Below, piece after piece: positions 1 to 12,545 of a DNA stretch of 64,000 nucleotides. The stretch lies in the NCBI GenBank assembly GCA_933228675.1, contig OW121742.1, forward strand, positions 113,889,156-113,953,155, in the 5' to 3' direction. The notes beneath the pieces are model-generated. The model ran no database searches and was not told the DNA's origin. It saw only the letters and a list, made by a program, of their open reading frames with translations. The stretch is from Stomorhina lunata. Taxonomy: Eukaryota > Arthropoda > Insecta > Diptera > Rhiniidae. Numbering within the stretch: position 1 is the first letter of the stretch; each line of letters starts with the position of its first letter. The position numbers and the translations under genes are program-made.

Positions 1-2505
1 AACAAATTCCTATAAAAATAGGAAATTTTTGATAAATTTCCTCTAAAAAAAGGAAATTTTTGAAAAATTTCCTATAAAATAGGAAACTTTTAAAAAATTT
101 CCTTAAAAAAACAGAAAAATTTTTTAACAATTTTTATAAAAAAATTTCCTCAAAAAAAGGAAATTTTTTAAAATTTTCCCATACAAAAAGGAAATTTAAA
201 AAAAAAAAATCCATAAAAAAGGAAATTTTTTAAAAATTTCCCATAAAAGAAAGGAAATTTTTGAAAAACTTCCTAACAAAAATGAAAATTTTGAAAACTT
301 TCCAATCAAAATAGGAAATTTTTGAAAAATTTCCTATTACAAAAGTATATTTTGGAAAAAATTTCCTATAAAAAAACGAATTTCCTATCAAAAAGGAAAC
401 TTTTAAAAAATTTCCTATAAAAAAAGGAAATTTTTGAAAAATTTAAAAAAAAATTTAAAACACGGAAATTTTCAAAAAATTTCTTACAAAAGTAGGAATT
501 TTTTTAAAAATGTCCTATAAAAAAATGAAATTTTGAAAAATTTCCTATAAAAAAATTAAATTTTGAAAAATTTCCTATAAAAATAGGAAATTTTTGAAAA
601 TTTTCCTTAAAAAAAAGGAAATTTTATAAAAATTTTCTACCGCAAAAGGAAATTTCGTATATAAAAATAAATTTTTAAAAAATTTCCTATAAAAATAGAA
701 AGTTTTTTAAAAATTTCCTTTAAGAAAAGAAAAATTTCCTAAAAATAAAAGGAAATTTGTGAAACATTTCTTATCAAAAAGGAAATCTTTGAAAAATGTC
801 TACTAAAAAGGGAAATTTTTGAAAAATTTTCTATCAAAATAAGAAATTTTTGAAAATTTTCCTATAAAAAATTATTTTTTTTTTAAATCTTTCTAATAAT
901 AAATATTCTATAAAAATAGGAAATTTTTGAAAAATTTCGTATTAAAATAGGAAATTTTTGAAAAATATCCTATAAGAATAGGAAATTTTTGAAAAATATC
1001 CTATAAGAATAGGAAATTTTTGAAAAATTTTCTATAAAAATAGGAAATTTTTGAAAAATTTTCTATAAAAAAAGGAAATTTTTAAAAATTCCTATAAAAA
1101 ATGAATTTTTGAAAAATTTCTTATAAAAGAAAGGACATTTTTGAAAAATTTTCTATAAAAATAGGAAATTTTTGAAAAATTTCCTATAAAAACAGGAAAT
1201 TTTTGAAAAATTTCCTATAAAAATAGGAAATTTTTGAAAAATTTCCTATAAAAACAGTAAATTTTTGAAAAATTTCCTATAAAAATAAGAAATTTTTGAA
1301 AAATTTCCTATAAAAATAGGAAATTTTTGAAAAATTTCCTATAAAAATAGGAAATTTTTGAAAAATTTCCTATAAAAATAGGAAAATTTTGAAAAATTTC
1401 CTATAAAAATAGGAAATTTTTGAAAAATTTCCTATAAAAATAGGAAATTTTTGAAAAATTTCCTATAAAAATAGGAAATTTTTGAAAAATTTCCTATAAA
1501 AATAGGAAATTTTTGAAAAATTTCCTATAAAAATAGGAAATTTTTCAAAAATTTCCTATAAAAATAGGAAATTTTTGAAAAATTTCCTATAAAAATAGGA
1601 AATTTTTGAAAAATTTCCTATAAAAATAGGAAATTTTTGAAAAATTTCCTATAAAAATAGGAAATTTTTGAAAAATTTCCTATAAAAATAGTAAATTTTT
1701 GAAAAATTTCCTATAAAAATAGTAAATTTTTGAAAAATTTCCTATAAAAATAGTAAATTTTTGAAAAATTTCCTATAAAAATAGGAAATTTTTGAAAAAT
1801 TTCCTATAAAAATAGGAAATTTTTGAAAAATTTCCTATAAAAATAGGAAATTTTTGAAAAATTTCCTATAAAAATAGGAAATTTTTGAAAAATTTCCTAT
1901 AAAAATAGGAAATTTTTGAAAAATTTCCTATAAAAATAGGAAATTTTTGAAAAATTTCCTTTAAAAATAGGAAATTTTTGAAAAATTTCCTTTAAAAATA
2001 GGAAATTTTTGAAAAATTTCCTTTAAAAATAGGAAATTTTTGAAAAATTTCCTTTAAAAATAGGAAATTTTTGAAAAATTTTCTATAAAAATAGGAAATT
2101 TTTGAAAAATTTTCTATAAAAATAGGAAATTTTTGAAAAATTTCCTATAAAAATATGAAATTTTTGAAAAATTTCCTATAAAAATACGAAATTTTTGAAA
2201 AATTTCCTATAAAAATAGGAAATTTTTGAAAATTTTCCTATAAAAATAGGAAATTTTTGAAAAATTTTCTATAAAGAAAGGAAATTTTTGAAAAATTTCC
2301 TATAAAAATAGGAAATTTTTGAAAAATTTCCTATAAAAATAGAAATTTTTTGAAAAATTTCCTATAGAAATAGGAAATTTTTGAAAAATTTCCTATAAAA
2401 ATAGAAAATTTTTGAAAAATTTCCTATAAAAAACGGAAATTTTTATTTTTTGAGAAATTTCCTATAAAAATAGAAAATTTAAAATTTTTATTGCAAAAAT
2501 TTCCT
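1..2505. repeat. 31-bp palindromic tandem array, family 1, forward orientation
   Basis: The unit is 31 bp: a 10-bp arm GGAAATTTTT, one central G, the reverse complement of the arm, then TATAAAAATA. Each unit therefore holds two dyads, one around the single G and one around the AAAAA between TTCCTAT and ATAGGAA. Copies are diverged and length-variable from 1 to about 900 and nearly identical from about 1,150 to 2,430. The left edge lies outside the window. The AT tracts fall roughly every 10 bp, three per unit, so the DNA may be curved. No coding potential is seen. Confidence 0.95.
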
Positions 2506-3590
2506 ATTAAAAAATATAAGTACTTTTAAATTTTGTTTTTAGTTGTTTATTTGTAAGGACTCACGTGTATAATGAACTGTTATTCTAAAATGTCTCACGT
2601 TTTGAAACATTTAGTGATTCCTTATCAAAATAAATTTTGTATTTTGAATAATTTTCACATTAAAATTCAAACGTTGGAACACTCCTGGTATAGCTCACGT
2701 TTTTGTAAATATGACTAGAAATTTATGTCTATTAAAATGTATGTTTTGACCAGACAATGAAATTTTTTGCTTGGAAAAATCTGCTACTTTAGAATTCTCG
2801 TATGTCAATATAATATAATAAATTATTGAGATTTGCGAGATAACCTAATAGAAATTCGTTGATATTTAGAGGCTTCCAAGTTTAATTATTTTGTTTTACA
2901 AAAAATAAATATTTTAATTATTAAAATAACATTGTTCTTTTCAATTAATATTTCAAAATACAAAAAGACAAGTTAGAAAGCATTGTAGGTACTCTACTAG
3001 CCCCACTTTTAAATACCCTTTAGGAGTAAGATCAAATGTAGACCGATTGTCACGTGCAAACTTTGATCAGAAGCACGATTTAAAAAGTATTTTAAACTTT
3101 AAGGTATATGTCAGACTAACTTAAGTATGAGTGACAAACATCGTTTCAAACCTAATATACCCTCTCCCTTTACAAGGTTTAAATATTGAAAAAATTATTA
3201 GAGATAATTAAAATTTTAGCACCTTTAAAAATGAATAAATGTATCCAATTACATCTAGTAAATAATTGTTTTAATTAAATTAATAAATATTGGAATGTCA
3301 CAACAAATATTAAAAGTAAAGTTAAACGTTTTGGCGCACAAGCAAAGCTAATATTAATGACTTAAAATTTATTAAAAAAATAGCAAAAGTTGGCGCAAAA
3401 ATCACATTTAGTTTAATGATCATCGATAAAAAAATAATCTTAGTTACTAAGACTAAATATTTAAAATCGTGGGATGATCAAATGGGTTATCAATGACAAA
3501 AAGAAAATAATTTCAACATTAAATCAACATGAACAAAGTTTTATTTGAATTAATTCTAAATGCTAAAAAATTTTAATAATTAAAATAGAA
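2506..3590. other. AT-rich intergenic gap, nothing recognised
   Basis: This is non-repetitive AT-rich sequence between arrays. I see no open reading frame with protein-family resemblance, no splice-flanked exon and no RNA gene. Confidence 0.6.
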
Positions 3591-4695
3591 ATTTTCCAAA
3601 AATTTCCTTTTTTTATAAAAAAAAAAATTAAAAAATTTCCTATTTTTATAATAGGACATTTTTTTAAAATTTCCTTTAAAAATAAGAAATTTTCGAAAAA
3701 ATTTCCTATTAAAATACAAAAAATTAAAAAAAAAAAAAAAAAATTTTAACTAAATTTTTTCTATAGAAGAAATGTGTTAACGATAATTTTTTCTCTAAAA
3801 AAAATTTTCTAAACAAATTTTTTCTCTAGAAAAAATTTTATATTTCAAAATTTTTTCTGAAAAAAATTAAAAAAAAAAAAATTAAAGCAAAATTTGTTCA
3901 ACTAAAGTTTTTCTATAAAAAAAATGTTAAGCGAAATATTTTCTATAGAAAAAATTTTTGAACTAAATTTTTTCTATAGAAAATTTGTTTATGATTTTTT
4001 TCTATAAAAAAAATTTTAATGAACGTATCTATAAAAATTTTTTTAATTAATTTAATAAAGTTTTTCTAAAGAAAAAATTTTTTAACGAAATTTTTTCTAA
4101 AGAAAAAATTTTTTAACGAAATTTTTTCTAAAGAAAAAATTTTTTAACGAAATTTTTTCTAAAGAAAAAATTTTTTAACGAAATTTTTTCTAAAGAAAAA
4201 ATTTTTTAACGAAATTTTTTTCTTAAGAAAAAATTTTTTAACGAAATTTTTTCTAAAGAAAAAATTTTTTAACGAAATTTTTTCTAAAGAGAAAATTTTT
4301 TAACGAAATTTTTTCTAAAGAAAAAATTTTTTAACGAAATTTTTTCTAAAGAAAATATTTTTTAACGAAATTTTTTCTTAAGAAAAAATTTTTTAACGAA
4401 ATTTTTTCTTAAGAAAAATTTTTTAACGAAATTTTTTCTTAAGAAAATATTTTTTAACGAAATTTTTTCTTAAGAAAAAATTTTTTAACGAAATTTTTTC
4501 TTAAGAAAAAATTTTTTAACGAAATTTTTTCTATCAAAAAAACTTTTTAACGAAATATTCCCTGTAGAAAAAAATTGTTAATGAATTATTTTCTATAGAA
4601 GACATGTGTTTAGGAAGCATTTTTAACGAAATTTATTCTATATAAAAAGTTTTTTAACGAAATTTTTTCTATAGAAAAAATTTTTAAGCCAGACT
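3591..4695. repeat. 31-bp tandem array, family 2, with degenerate family-1 copies at its left edge
   Basis: About 3,591-3,720 holds decayed family-1 copies, mostly inverted. From about 4,060 to 4,540 the unit is a regular 31 bp: AACG, AAA, TTTTTT, CTAAAG (sometimes CTTAAG), AAAAAA, TTTTTT. The CTTAAG variant clusters on the right side (4,370-4,520), as expected for local unit duplication. Edges are degenerate. Confidence 0.9.
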
Positions 4696-4709
4696 GTACG
4701 ATTAGATGT

Positions 4710-6503
4710 TTTCAAAAATTTCCTATTTTTATAGGAAATTTTTCAAAAATTTCCTATTTTTATAGGAAATTTTTCAAAAATTTCCTATTTTTATAGGAAA
4801 TTTTTCAAAAATTTTCTATTTTTATAGGAAATTTTTCAAAAATTTCCTATTTTTATAGGAAATTTTTCAAAAATTTCCTATTTTTATAGGAAATTTTTCA
4901 AAAATTTCCTATTTTTATAGGAAATTTTTCAAAAATTTCCTATTTTTATAGGAAATTTTTCAAAAATTTCCTATTTTTATAGGAAATTTTTCAAAAATTT
5001 CCTATTTTTATAGGAAATTTTTCAAAAATTTCCTATTTTTATAGGAAATTTTTCAAAAATTTCCTATTTTTATAGGAAATTTTTCAAAAATTTCCTATTT
5101 TTATAGGAAATTTTTGAAAAATTTCCTATAAAAATAGGAAATTTTTGAAAAATTTCCTATAAAAATAGGAAATTTTTGAAAAATTTCCTATAAAAATAGG
5201 AAACTTTTGAAAAATTTCCTATAAAAATAGGAAATTTTTGAAAAATTTCCTATAAAAATAGGAAATTTTTGAAAAATTTCCTATAAAAATAGGAAATTTT
5301 TGAAAAATTTCCTATAAAAATAGGAAATTTTTGAAAAATTTCCTATAAAAATAGGAAATTTTTGAAAAATTTTCTATAAAAGTAGGAAATTTTTGAAAAA
5401 TTTCCTATAAAAATAGGAAATTTTTGAAAAATTTCCTATAAAAATAGGAAATTTTTGAAAAATTTCCTATAAAAATAGGAAATTTTTGAAAAATTTCCTA
5501 TAAAAATAGGAAGTTTTTGAAAAATTTCCTATAAAAATAGGAAATTTTTGAAAAATTTCCTATAAAAATAGGAAATTTTTGAAAAATTTCCTATAAAAAT
5601 AGGAAATTTTTGAAAAATTTCCTATAAAAATAGGAAATTTTTGAAAAATTTCCTATAAAAATAGGAAGTTTTTGAAAAATTTCCTATAAAAATAGGAAAT
5701 TTTTGAAAAATTTCCTATAAAAAAAGGTAATTTTTGAAAAATTTCCTATAAAAATAGGAATTTAAAAAAAGGTCCGATAAAAATAAAAATTTTTTGAAAA
5801 GATTTTTGAATTTCAAAAATTTCCTATTTTTATAGGAAATTTTTCAAAAACTTCCTATTTTTATAGGAAATTTTTCAAAAATTTCCTATTTTTATAGGAA
5901 ATTTTTCAAAAATTTCCTATTTTTATAGGAAATTTTTCAAAAATTTCCTATTTTTATAGGAAATTTTTCAAAAATTTCCTATTTTTATAGGAAATTTTTC
6001 AAAAATTTCCTATTTTTATAGGAAATTTTTCAAAAATTTCCTATTTTTATAGGAAATTTTTCAAAAATTTCCTATTTTTATAGGAAATTTTTCAAAAATT
6101 TCCTACTTTTATAGAAAATTTTTCAAAAATTTCCTATTTTTATAGGAAATTTTTCAAAAATTTCCTATTTTTATAGGAAATTTTTCAAAAATTTCCTATT
6201 TTTATAGGAAATTTTTCAAAAATTTCCTATTTTTATAGGAAATTTTTCAAAAATTTCCTATTTTTATAGGAAATTTTTCAAAAGTTTCCTATTTTTATAG
6301 GAAATTTTTCAAAAATTTCCTATTTTTATAGGAAATTTTTCAAAAATTTCCTATTTTTATAGGAAATTTTTCAAAAATTTCCTATTTTTATAGGAAATTT
6401 TTCAAAAATTTCCTATTTTTATAGGAAATTCTTCAAAAATTTCCTATTTTTATAGGAAATTTTTCAAAAATTTCCTATTTTTATAGGAAATTTTTCAAAA
6501 ATT
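4710..6503. repeat. Family-1 31-bp array with alternating orientation blocks
   Basis: Units with central C and TTTTT (reverse orientation) run from about 4,710 to 5,110. Units with central G and AAAAA (forward) run from 5,110 to about 5,760. Reverse units resume from about 5,810 to 6,503. The switch at 5,110 falls inside a palindromic arm with no lost bases. A short non-repeat marker, GGTCCGATAAAAAT, sits between the second and third blocks at 5,771. Confidence 0.93.
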
Positions 6504-6603
6504 TCAACAAGGAGTCTAGATATTTGGACTTCTTAGCAACCAAATTCTAAGAATAATTTGGTTTTGAAGATTTTTTTTATCAAAATAAGAAAATTTTGAA
6601 AAA
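6504..6603 (+). repeat. Unique-flank copy inserted in the array (left arm of inverted pair)
   Basis: About 98 bp of non-repeat sequence (starts TCAACAAGGAGTCTAG) sits inside the family-1 array. By eye it is identical to the reverse complement of 8,070-8,167. The right copy continues into ordinary unique DNA, so this left copy is the derived one. Confidence 0.9.
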
Positions 6604-8069
6604 TTTCCTATAAAAATAGGAAATTTTTGAAAAATTTCCTATAAAAATACTAAATTTTTGAAAAATTTCCTATAAAAATAGGAAATTTTTGAAAAATTTC
6701 CTATAAAAATAGGAAATTTTTGAAAAATTTCCTATAAAAATAGGAAGTTTTTGAAAAATTTCCTATAAAAATAGGAAATTTTTGAAAAATTTCCTATAAA
6801 AATAGGAAATTTTTGAAAAATTTCCTATAAAAATAGGAAGTTTTTGAAAAATTTCCTATAAAAATAGGAAATTTTTGAAAAATTTCCTATAAAAAAAGGT
6901 AATTTTTGAAAAATTTCCTATAAAAATAGGAATTTAAAAAAAGGTCCGATAAAAATAAAAATTTTTTGAAAAGATTTTTGAATTTTTCAAAAATTTCCTA
7001 TTTTTATAGGAAATTTTTCAAAAACTTCCTATTTTTATAGGAAATTTTTCAAAAATTTCCTATTTTTATAGGAAATTTTTCAAAAATTTCCTATTTTTAT
7101 AGGAAATTTTTCAAAAATTTCCTATTTTTATAGGAAATTTTTCAAAAATTTCCTATTTTTATAGGAAATTTTTCAAAAATTTCCTATTTTTATAGGAAAT
7201 TTTTCAAAAATTTCCTACTTTTATAGAAAATTTTTCAAAAATTTCCTATTTTTATAGGAAATTTTTCAAAAATTTCCTATTTTTATAGGAAATTTTTCAA
7301 AAATTTCCTATTTTTATAGGAAATTTTTCAAAAATTTCCTATTTTTATAGGAAATTTTTCAAAAATTTCCTATTTTTATAGGAAATTTTTCAAAAGTTTC
7401 CTATTTTTATAGGAAATTTTTCAAAAATTTCCTATTTTTATAGGAAATTTTTCAAAAATTTCCTATTTTTATAGGAAATTTTTCAAAAATTTCCTATTTT
7501 TATAGGAAATTTTTCAAAAATTTCCTATTTTTATAGGAAATTTTTCAAAAATTTCCTATTTTTATAGGAAATTTTTCAAAAATTTCCTATTTTTATAGGA
7601 AATTTTTCAAAAATTTCCTATTTTTATAGGAAATTTTTCAAAAATTTCCTATTTTTATAGGAAATTTTTCAAAAATTTCCTATTTTTATAGGAAATTTTT
7701 CAAAAATTTCCTATTTTTATAGGAAATTTTTCAAAAATTTCCTATTTTTATAGGAAATTTTTCAAAAATTTCCTATTTTTATAGGAAATTTTTCAAAAAT
7801 TTCCTATTTTTATAGGAAATTTTTCAAAAATTTCCTATTTTTATAGGAAATTTTTCAAAAATTTCCTATTTTTATAGGAAATTTTTCAAAAATTTCCTAT
7901 TTTTATAGGAAATTTTTCAAAAATTTCCTATTTTTATAGGAAATTTTTCAAAAATTTCCTATTTTTATAGGAAATTTTTCAAAATTTTCCTATTTTTATA
8001 GGAAATTTTTCAAAAATTTCCTATTTTTATAGGAAATTTTTCAAAAATTTCCTATTTTTATAGGAAATT
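6604..8069. repeat. Family-1 31-bp array, forward then reverse, enclosed by the inverted flank pair
   Basis: Forward units run to about 6,940 and reverse units from about 6,965 to 8,069. The segment around 6,740-7,400 repeats 5,510-6,290: the same GGTCCG marker (6,943 against 5,771) and the same odd units (CCTACTTTTATAGAAAA and AAAAGTTTCC) recur in the same order. The spacing differs by whole 31-bp units. Confidence 0.92.
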
Positions 8070-8167
8070 TTTCAAAATTTTCTTATTTTGATAAAAAAAA
8101 TCTTCAAAACCAAATTATTCTTAGAATTTGGTTGCTAAGAAGTCCAAATATCTAGACTCCTTGTTGA
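8070..8167 (-). repeat. Inverted copy of the 6,504-6,603 flank segment (parental arm)
   Basis: This is the right arm of the inverted pair. Beyond 8,167 the sequence (GATCCAGTATTACGTC) is not present at 6,504, which marks this copy as the original array/flank boundary. Confidence 0.88.
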
Positions 8168-9484
8168 TCCAGTATTACGTCAATTGTAGTCAAATATTGT
8201 ATTATTTCAATACAAACCCTCTTTTTTTTCATTACTAATATTTACTAATATTTTATTTAAATATTGATCATCATATCCCTCTGTTGTTATGTATTTAAGC
8301 GAATAGAAAAATATTATTGTAAATTAACAAAATAAACATTAAAAATTATTATTAATGTTAAATAAGACTAATGGCAAAATATTGATTTAAAATCATAGGA
8401 AAATCTGTTTTCAAATGAATTAAGTTTCAGCCGTAATTTTGTCTTTTTTCAATTTCAATATCAAAAATTTGCATAAGTGTGTGACGAAATGCTTCAATGA
8501 ATTTCGAACTTGTCTTAAGAATATTCTGAATTTTTAATCTACGTAGAGAGATAATGAGATAGGGCACACCCTTTTTCTTCAAATATTTGATCTATAATTA
8601 ATTTGTTTGTACTGATCTTCAGTTGATTAGAAAACTTGTATATATATTTTTAGGTAAGTGGTGCTAATTGTAGAGCTCTTTTGCATAGAAATGCAAATTT
8701 TAATATTTTTAAATGAAATTTTAAAATTGTTTTATAAAAAACAGCCAAGGTTCTTGTTAAATACAGATGTGGTGAAAAAAGTAGCACTATTTTGAAAGAA
8801 CGACAATACCTCAATAGAAAAGTTATGGCTTCAAAACAAATTGACTGAAAGTCTTTTACTAACAACTGATCATTTTTGAGCCTTAATGTGATTCCTTTCC
8901 TAGATTCTAATATACCAACGATCTATCTTAAAGTTACAAGATCTCACTTAATATTTGCCAGCTCGAATTTTTTTCATATAGAAATTTCCAATTTATTCAT
9001 TTCTTTACAGAATAAATATTTAATGTGAAATAAGTAAATCCATTACTTTGATCAAAGATCTCCAAAGATTAGAAATAAATCTTAAATGGATTTTCCTTAT
9101 TTGCTTAAATGTCACACGTATCTTGACGTAGACATCAGTAATGAAACTAAATAAATATACAAGTACTTAACACAAAATGTATTTATTCTTTTCAATAACT
9201 GCATCCAAAATCATGCTATAATGATAATTTAAGATTAATGGTTGATAAGTAGTTGTGTTTCTTAAGTAAACAAGTGTTTAAGATACCCTACATCTCTAAA
9301 TACATATAAATAGATCTAGTATTTATTGCTGGCTTTAGCCAATCAGAACTTTGTTAGCAGCTTTTTGAAAGTTTAACCAAAACATTTATCATGAATCATT
9401 AAACAGTCATACTAAAGTTTTTATAATGATTCATATAATAACCCTACTAAATTTCTAATTGCAAATCTTTATAGAGTCCGATTA
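8168..9484. other. AT-rich intergenic gap, nothing recognised
   Basis: This is non-repetitive AT-rich sequence. The only open frame of note (8,650-8,865, minus) opens at TTG, matches nothing I recognise and is probably chance. Confidence 0.6.
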
Positions 9485-11077
9485 AGGACATTTCTATAGA
9501 AAAGTTGACGATAGGAAGACTTTTTTATAGAAAAGTTGACGATAGGAAGACATTTCTATAGAAAAGTTGACGATACCAAAACATTTCTATAAAACAGTTG
9601 ACCATAGGAAGACACTTTTATAAAAAACTTGACCATAGGAAGACATTTCTATAGAAAAGTGGATGATAGGAAGACATTTCTATAGAAAATTTAACGATAG
9701 GAAGACATTTCTATAGAAAAGTTGACGATAGGAAGATATTTCTATAGAAAAGTTGACAATAGGAAGACATTTCTATAGATTAGTTGACGATAGGAAGACA
9801 TTTCTATAGAAAAGTTGACGATAGGAAGACATTTCTATAAAAAGTTGACGATAGGAAGACATTTCTATAGAAAAGTTGACGATAGGAAGACATTTCTATA
9901 GAAAAGTTGACGATAGGAAGACATTTCTATAGAAAAGTTGACGATAGGAAGACATTTCTATAGAAAAGTTGACGATAGGAAGATGTTTCTATAGAAAAGT
10001 TGACGATAGGAAGACATTTCTATAGAAAAGTTGACGATAGGAAGACATTTCTATAGAAAAGTTGACGATAGGAAGACATTTCTATAGAAAAGTTGACGAT
10101 AGGAAGACATTTCTATAGAAAAGTTGACGATAGGAAGACATTTCTATAGAAAAGTTGACGATAGGAAGACATTTCTATAGAAAAGTTGACGATAGGAAGA
10201 CATTTCTATAGAAAAGTTGACGATAGGAAGACATTTCTATAGAAAAGTTGATGATAGGAAACCATTTCTATACAAAAGTTGACGATAGGAAGACATTTCT
10301 ATAGAAAAGTTGACGATAGGAAGACATTTCTATAGAAAAGTTGACGATAGAAAGACATTTCTATAGAAAAGTTGACGATAGGAAGACATTTCTATAGAAA
10401 AGTTGACGATAGGAAGACATTTCTATAGAAAAGTTGACGATAGGAAAACATTTCTATAGAAAAGTTGACGATAGGAAAACATTTCTATAGAAAAGTTGAC
10501 GATAGGAAGATATTTCTATAGAAAAGTTGACGATAGGAAAACATTTCTATAGAAAAGTTGACGATAGGAAGACATTTCTATAGAAAAGTTGGCGATAGGA
10601 AGACATTTCTATAGAAAAGTTGACGATAGGAAGACTTTTCTATAGAAAAGTTGACGATAGGAAGACTTTTCTATAGAAAAGTTGACGATAGGAAGACTTT
10701 TCTATAGAAAAGTTGACGATAGGAAGACTTTTCTATAGAAAAGTTGACGATAGGAAGACTTTTCTATAGAAAAGTTGACGATAGGAAGACTTTTCTATAG
10801 AAAAGTTGACGATAGGAAGACTTTTCTATAGAAAAGTTGACGATAGGAAGACTTTTCTATAGAAAAGTTGACGATAGGAAGACTTTTCTATAGAAAAGTT
10901 GACGATAGGATGACTTTTCTATAGAAAAGTTGACGATAGAAAGACTTTTCTATAGAAAAGTTGACGATAGGAAGACTTTTCTATAGAAAAGTTGACGATA
11001 GGAAGACTTTTCTATAGAAAAGTTGACGATAGGAAGACATTTCTATAGAAAAGTTGATGATAGGAAGACTTTTTTTT
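9485..11077 (+). repeat. 31-bp tandem array, family 3, left arm of a palindrome
   Basis: The 31-bp unit is GTTGACGATAGGAAGACAT followed by TTCTATAGAAAA. The CTTTTCTATAGAAAAG version of its second half is a perfect 16-bp palindrome. Outer units carry ACATTTC (to about 10,620) and inner units ACTTTTC (about 10,630-11,030). There are about 51 copies. The array ends at a fold-back point at 11,063-11,092. Confidence 0.95.
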
Positions 11078-12545
11078 ATAGAAAAGTCTTCCTATCGTCA
11101 ACTTTTCTATAGAAAAGTCTTCCTATCGTCAACTTTTTTATAGAAAAGTCTTCCTATCGTCAACTTTTCTAAAGAAAAGCCTTAATATCGTCAACTTTTC
11201 TATAGAAAAGTCTTCCTATCGTCAACTTTTCTATAGAAAAGTCTTCCTATCGTCAACTTTTCTATAGAAAAGTCTTCCTATCGTCAACTTTTCTATAGAA
11301 AAGTCTTCCTATCGTCAACTTTTCTATAGAAAAGTCTTTCTATCGTCAACTTTTCTATAGAAAAGTCTTCCTATCGTCAACTTTTCTATAGAAAAGTCTT
11401 CCTATCGTCAACTTTTCTATAGAAAAGTCTTCCTATCGTCAACTTTTCTATAGAAAAGTCTTCCTATCGTCAACTTTTCTATAGAAAAGTCTTCCTATCG
11501 TCAACTTTTCTATAGAAAAGTCTTCCTATCGTCAACTTTTCTATAGAAAAGTTTTCCTATCGTCAACTTTTCTATAGAAAAGTCTTCCTATCGTCAACTT
11601 TTCTATAGAAAAGTCTTCCTATCGTCAACTTTTCTATAGAAAAGTCTTCCTATCGTCAACTTTTCTATAGAAAAGTCTTCCTATCGTCAACTTTTCTATA
11701 GAAAAGTCTTCCTATCGTCAACTTTTCTATAGAAAAGTCTTCCTATCGTCAATTTTTCTATAGAAAAGTCTTCCTATCGTCAACTTTTCTATAGAAAAGT
11801 CTTCCTATCGTCAACTTTTCTATAGAAAAGTCTTCCTATCGTCAACTTTTCTATAGAAAAGTCTTCCTATCGTCAACTTTTCTAAAGAAAAGTCTTCCTA
11901 TCGTCAACTTTTCTATAGAAAAGTCTTCCTATCGTCAACTTTTCTCTAAAAAAAGTCTTCCTATCGTGAACTTTTCTCTAGAAAAGTCTTCCTATCGTCA
12001 ACTTTTCTTTAGAAATGTCTTCCTATCGTCAACTTTTCTCTAGAAAAGTCTTCCTATCGTCAACTTTTCTCTAGAAAAGTCTTCCTATCGTCAACTTTTC
12101 TCTAGAAAAGTCTTCCTATCGTCAACTTTTCTATAGAAAAGTCTTCCTATCGTCAACTTTTCTATAGAAAGGTCTTCCTATCGTCAACTTTTCTATAGAA
12201 AAGTCTTCCTATCGTCAACTTTTCTATAGAAAAGTCTTCCTATCGTCAACTTTTCTATAGAAAAGTCTTCCTGTCGTCAACTTTTCTATAGAAAAGTCTT
12301 CCTATCGTCAACTTTTCTATAGAAAAGTCTTCCTATCGTCAACTTTTCTATAGAAATGTCTTCCTATCGTGAACTTTTCTATAAAAATGTCTTCCTGTCG
12401 TCAACTTTTCTATAGAAATGTCTTCCTATCGTCAACTTTTCTATAGAAATGTCTTCCTGTCGTCAACTTTTCTATAGAAATGTCTTCCTATCGTCAACTT
12501 TTCCATAGAAATGTCTTCCTATCGTCAACTTTTCTATAGAAATGT
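11078..12545 (-). repeat. 31-bp tandem array, family 3, right (inverted) arm
   Basis: This is the same unit in reverse orientation, about 47 copies. Most units next to the centre are the ACTTTTC type (read here as GAAAAGTCTTCC), and the last six or so are the ACATTTC type, as at the far left end. A CTCTAG variant block lies at about 11,945-12,120. Confidence 0.95.

Noticed and set aside
8650..8865. 71-codon minus-strand frame in the AT-rich gap
   Set aside because: Its first codon is TTG, there is no family resemblance, and the length is within chance for this composition.
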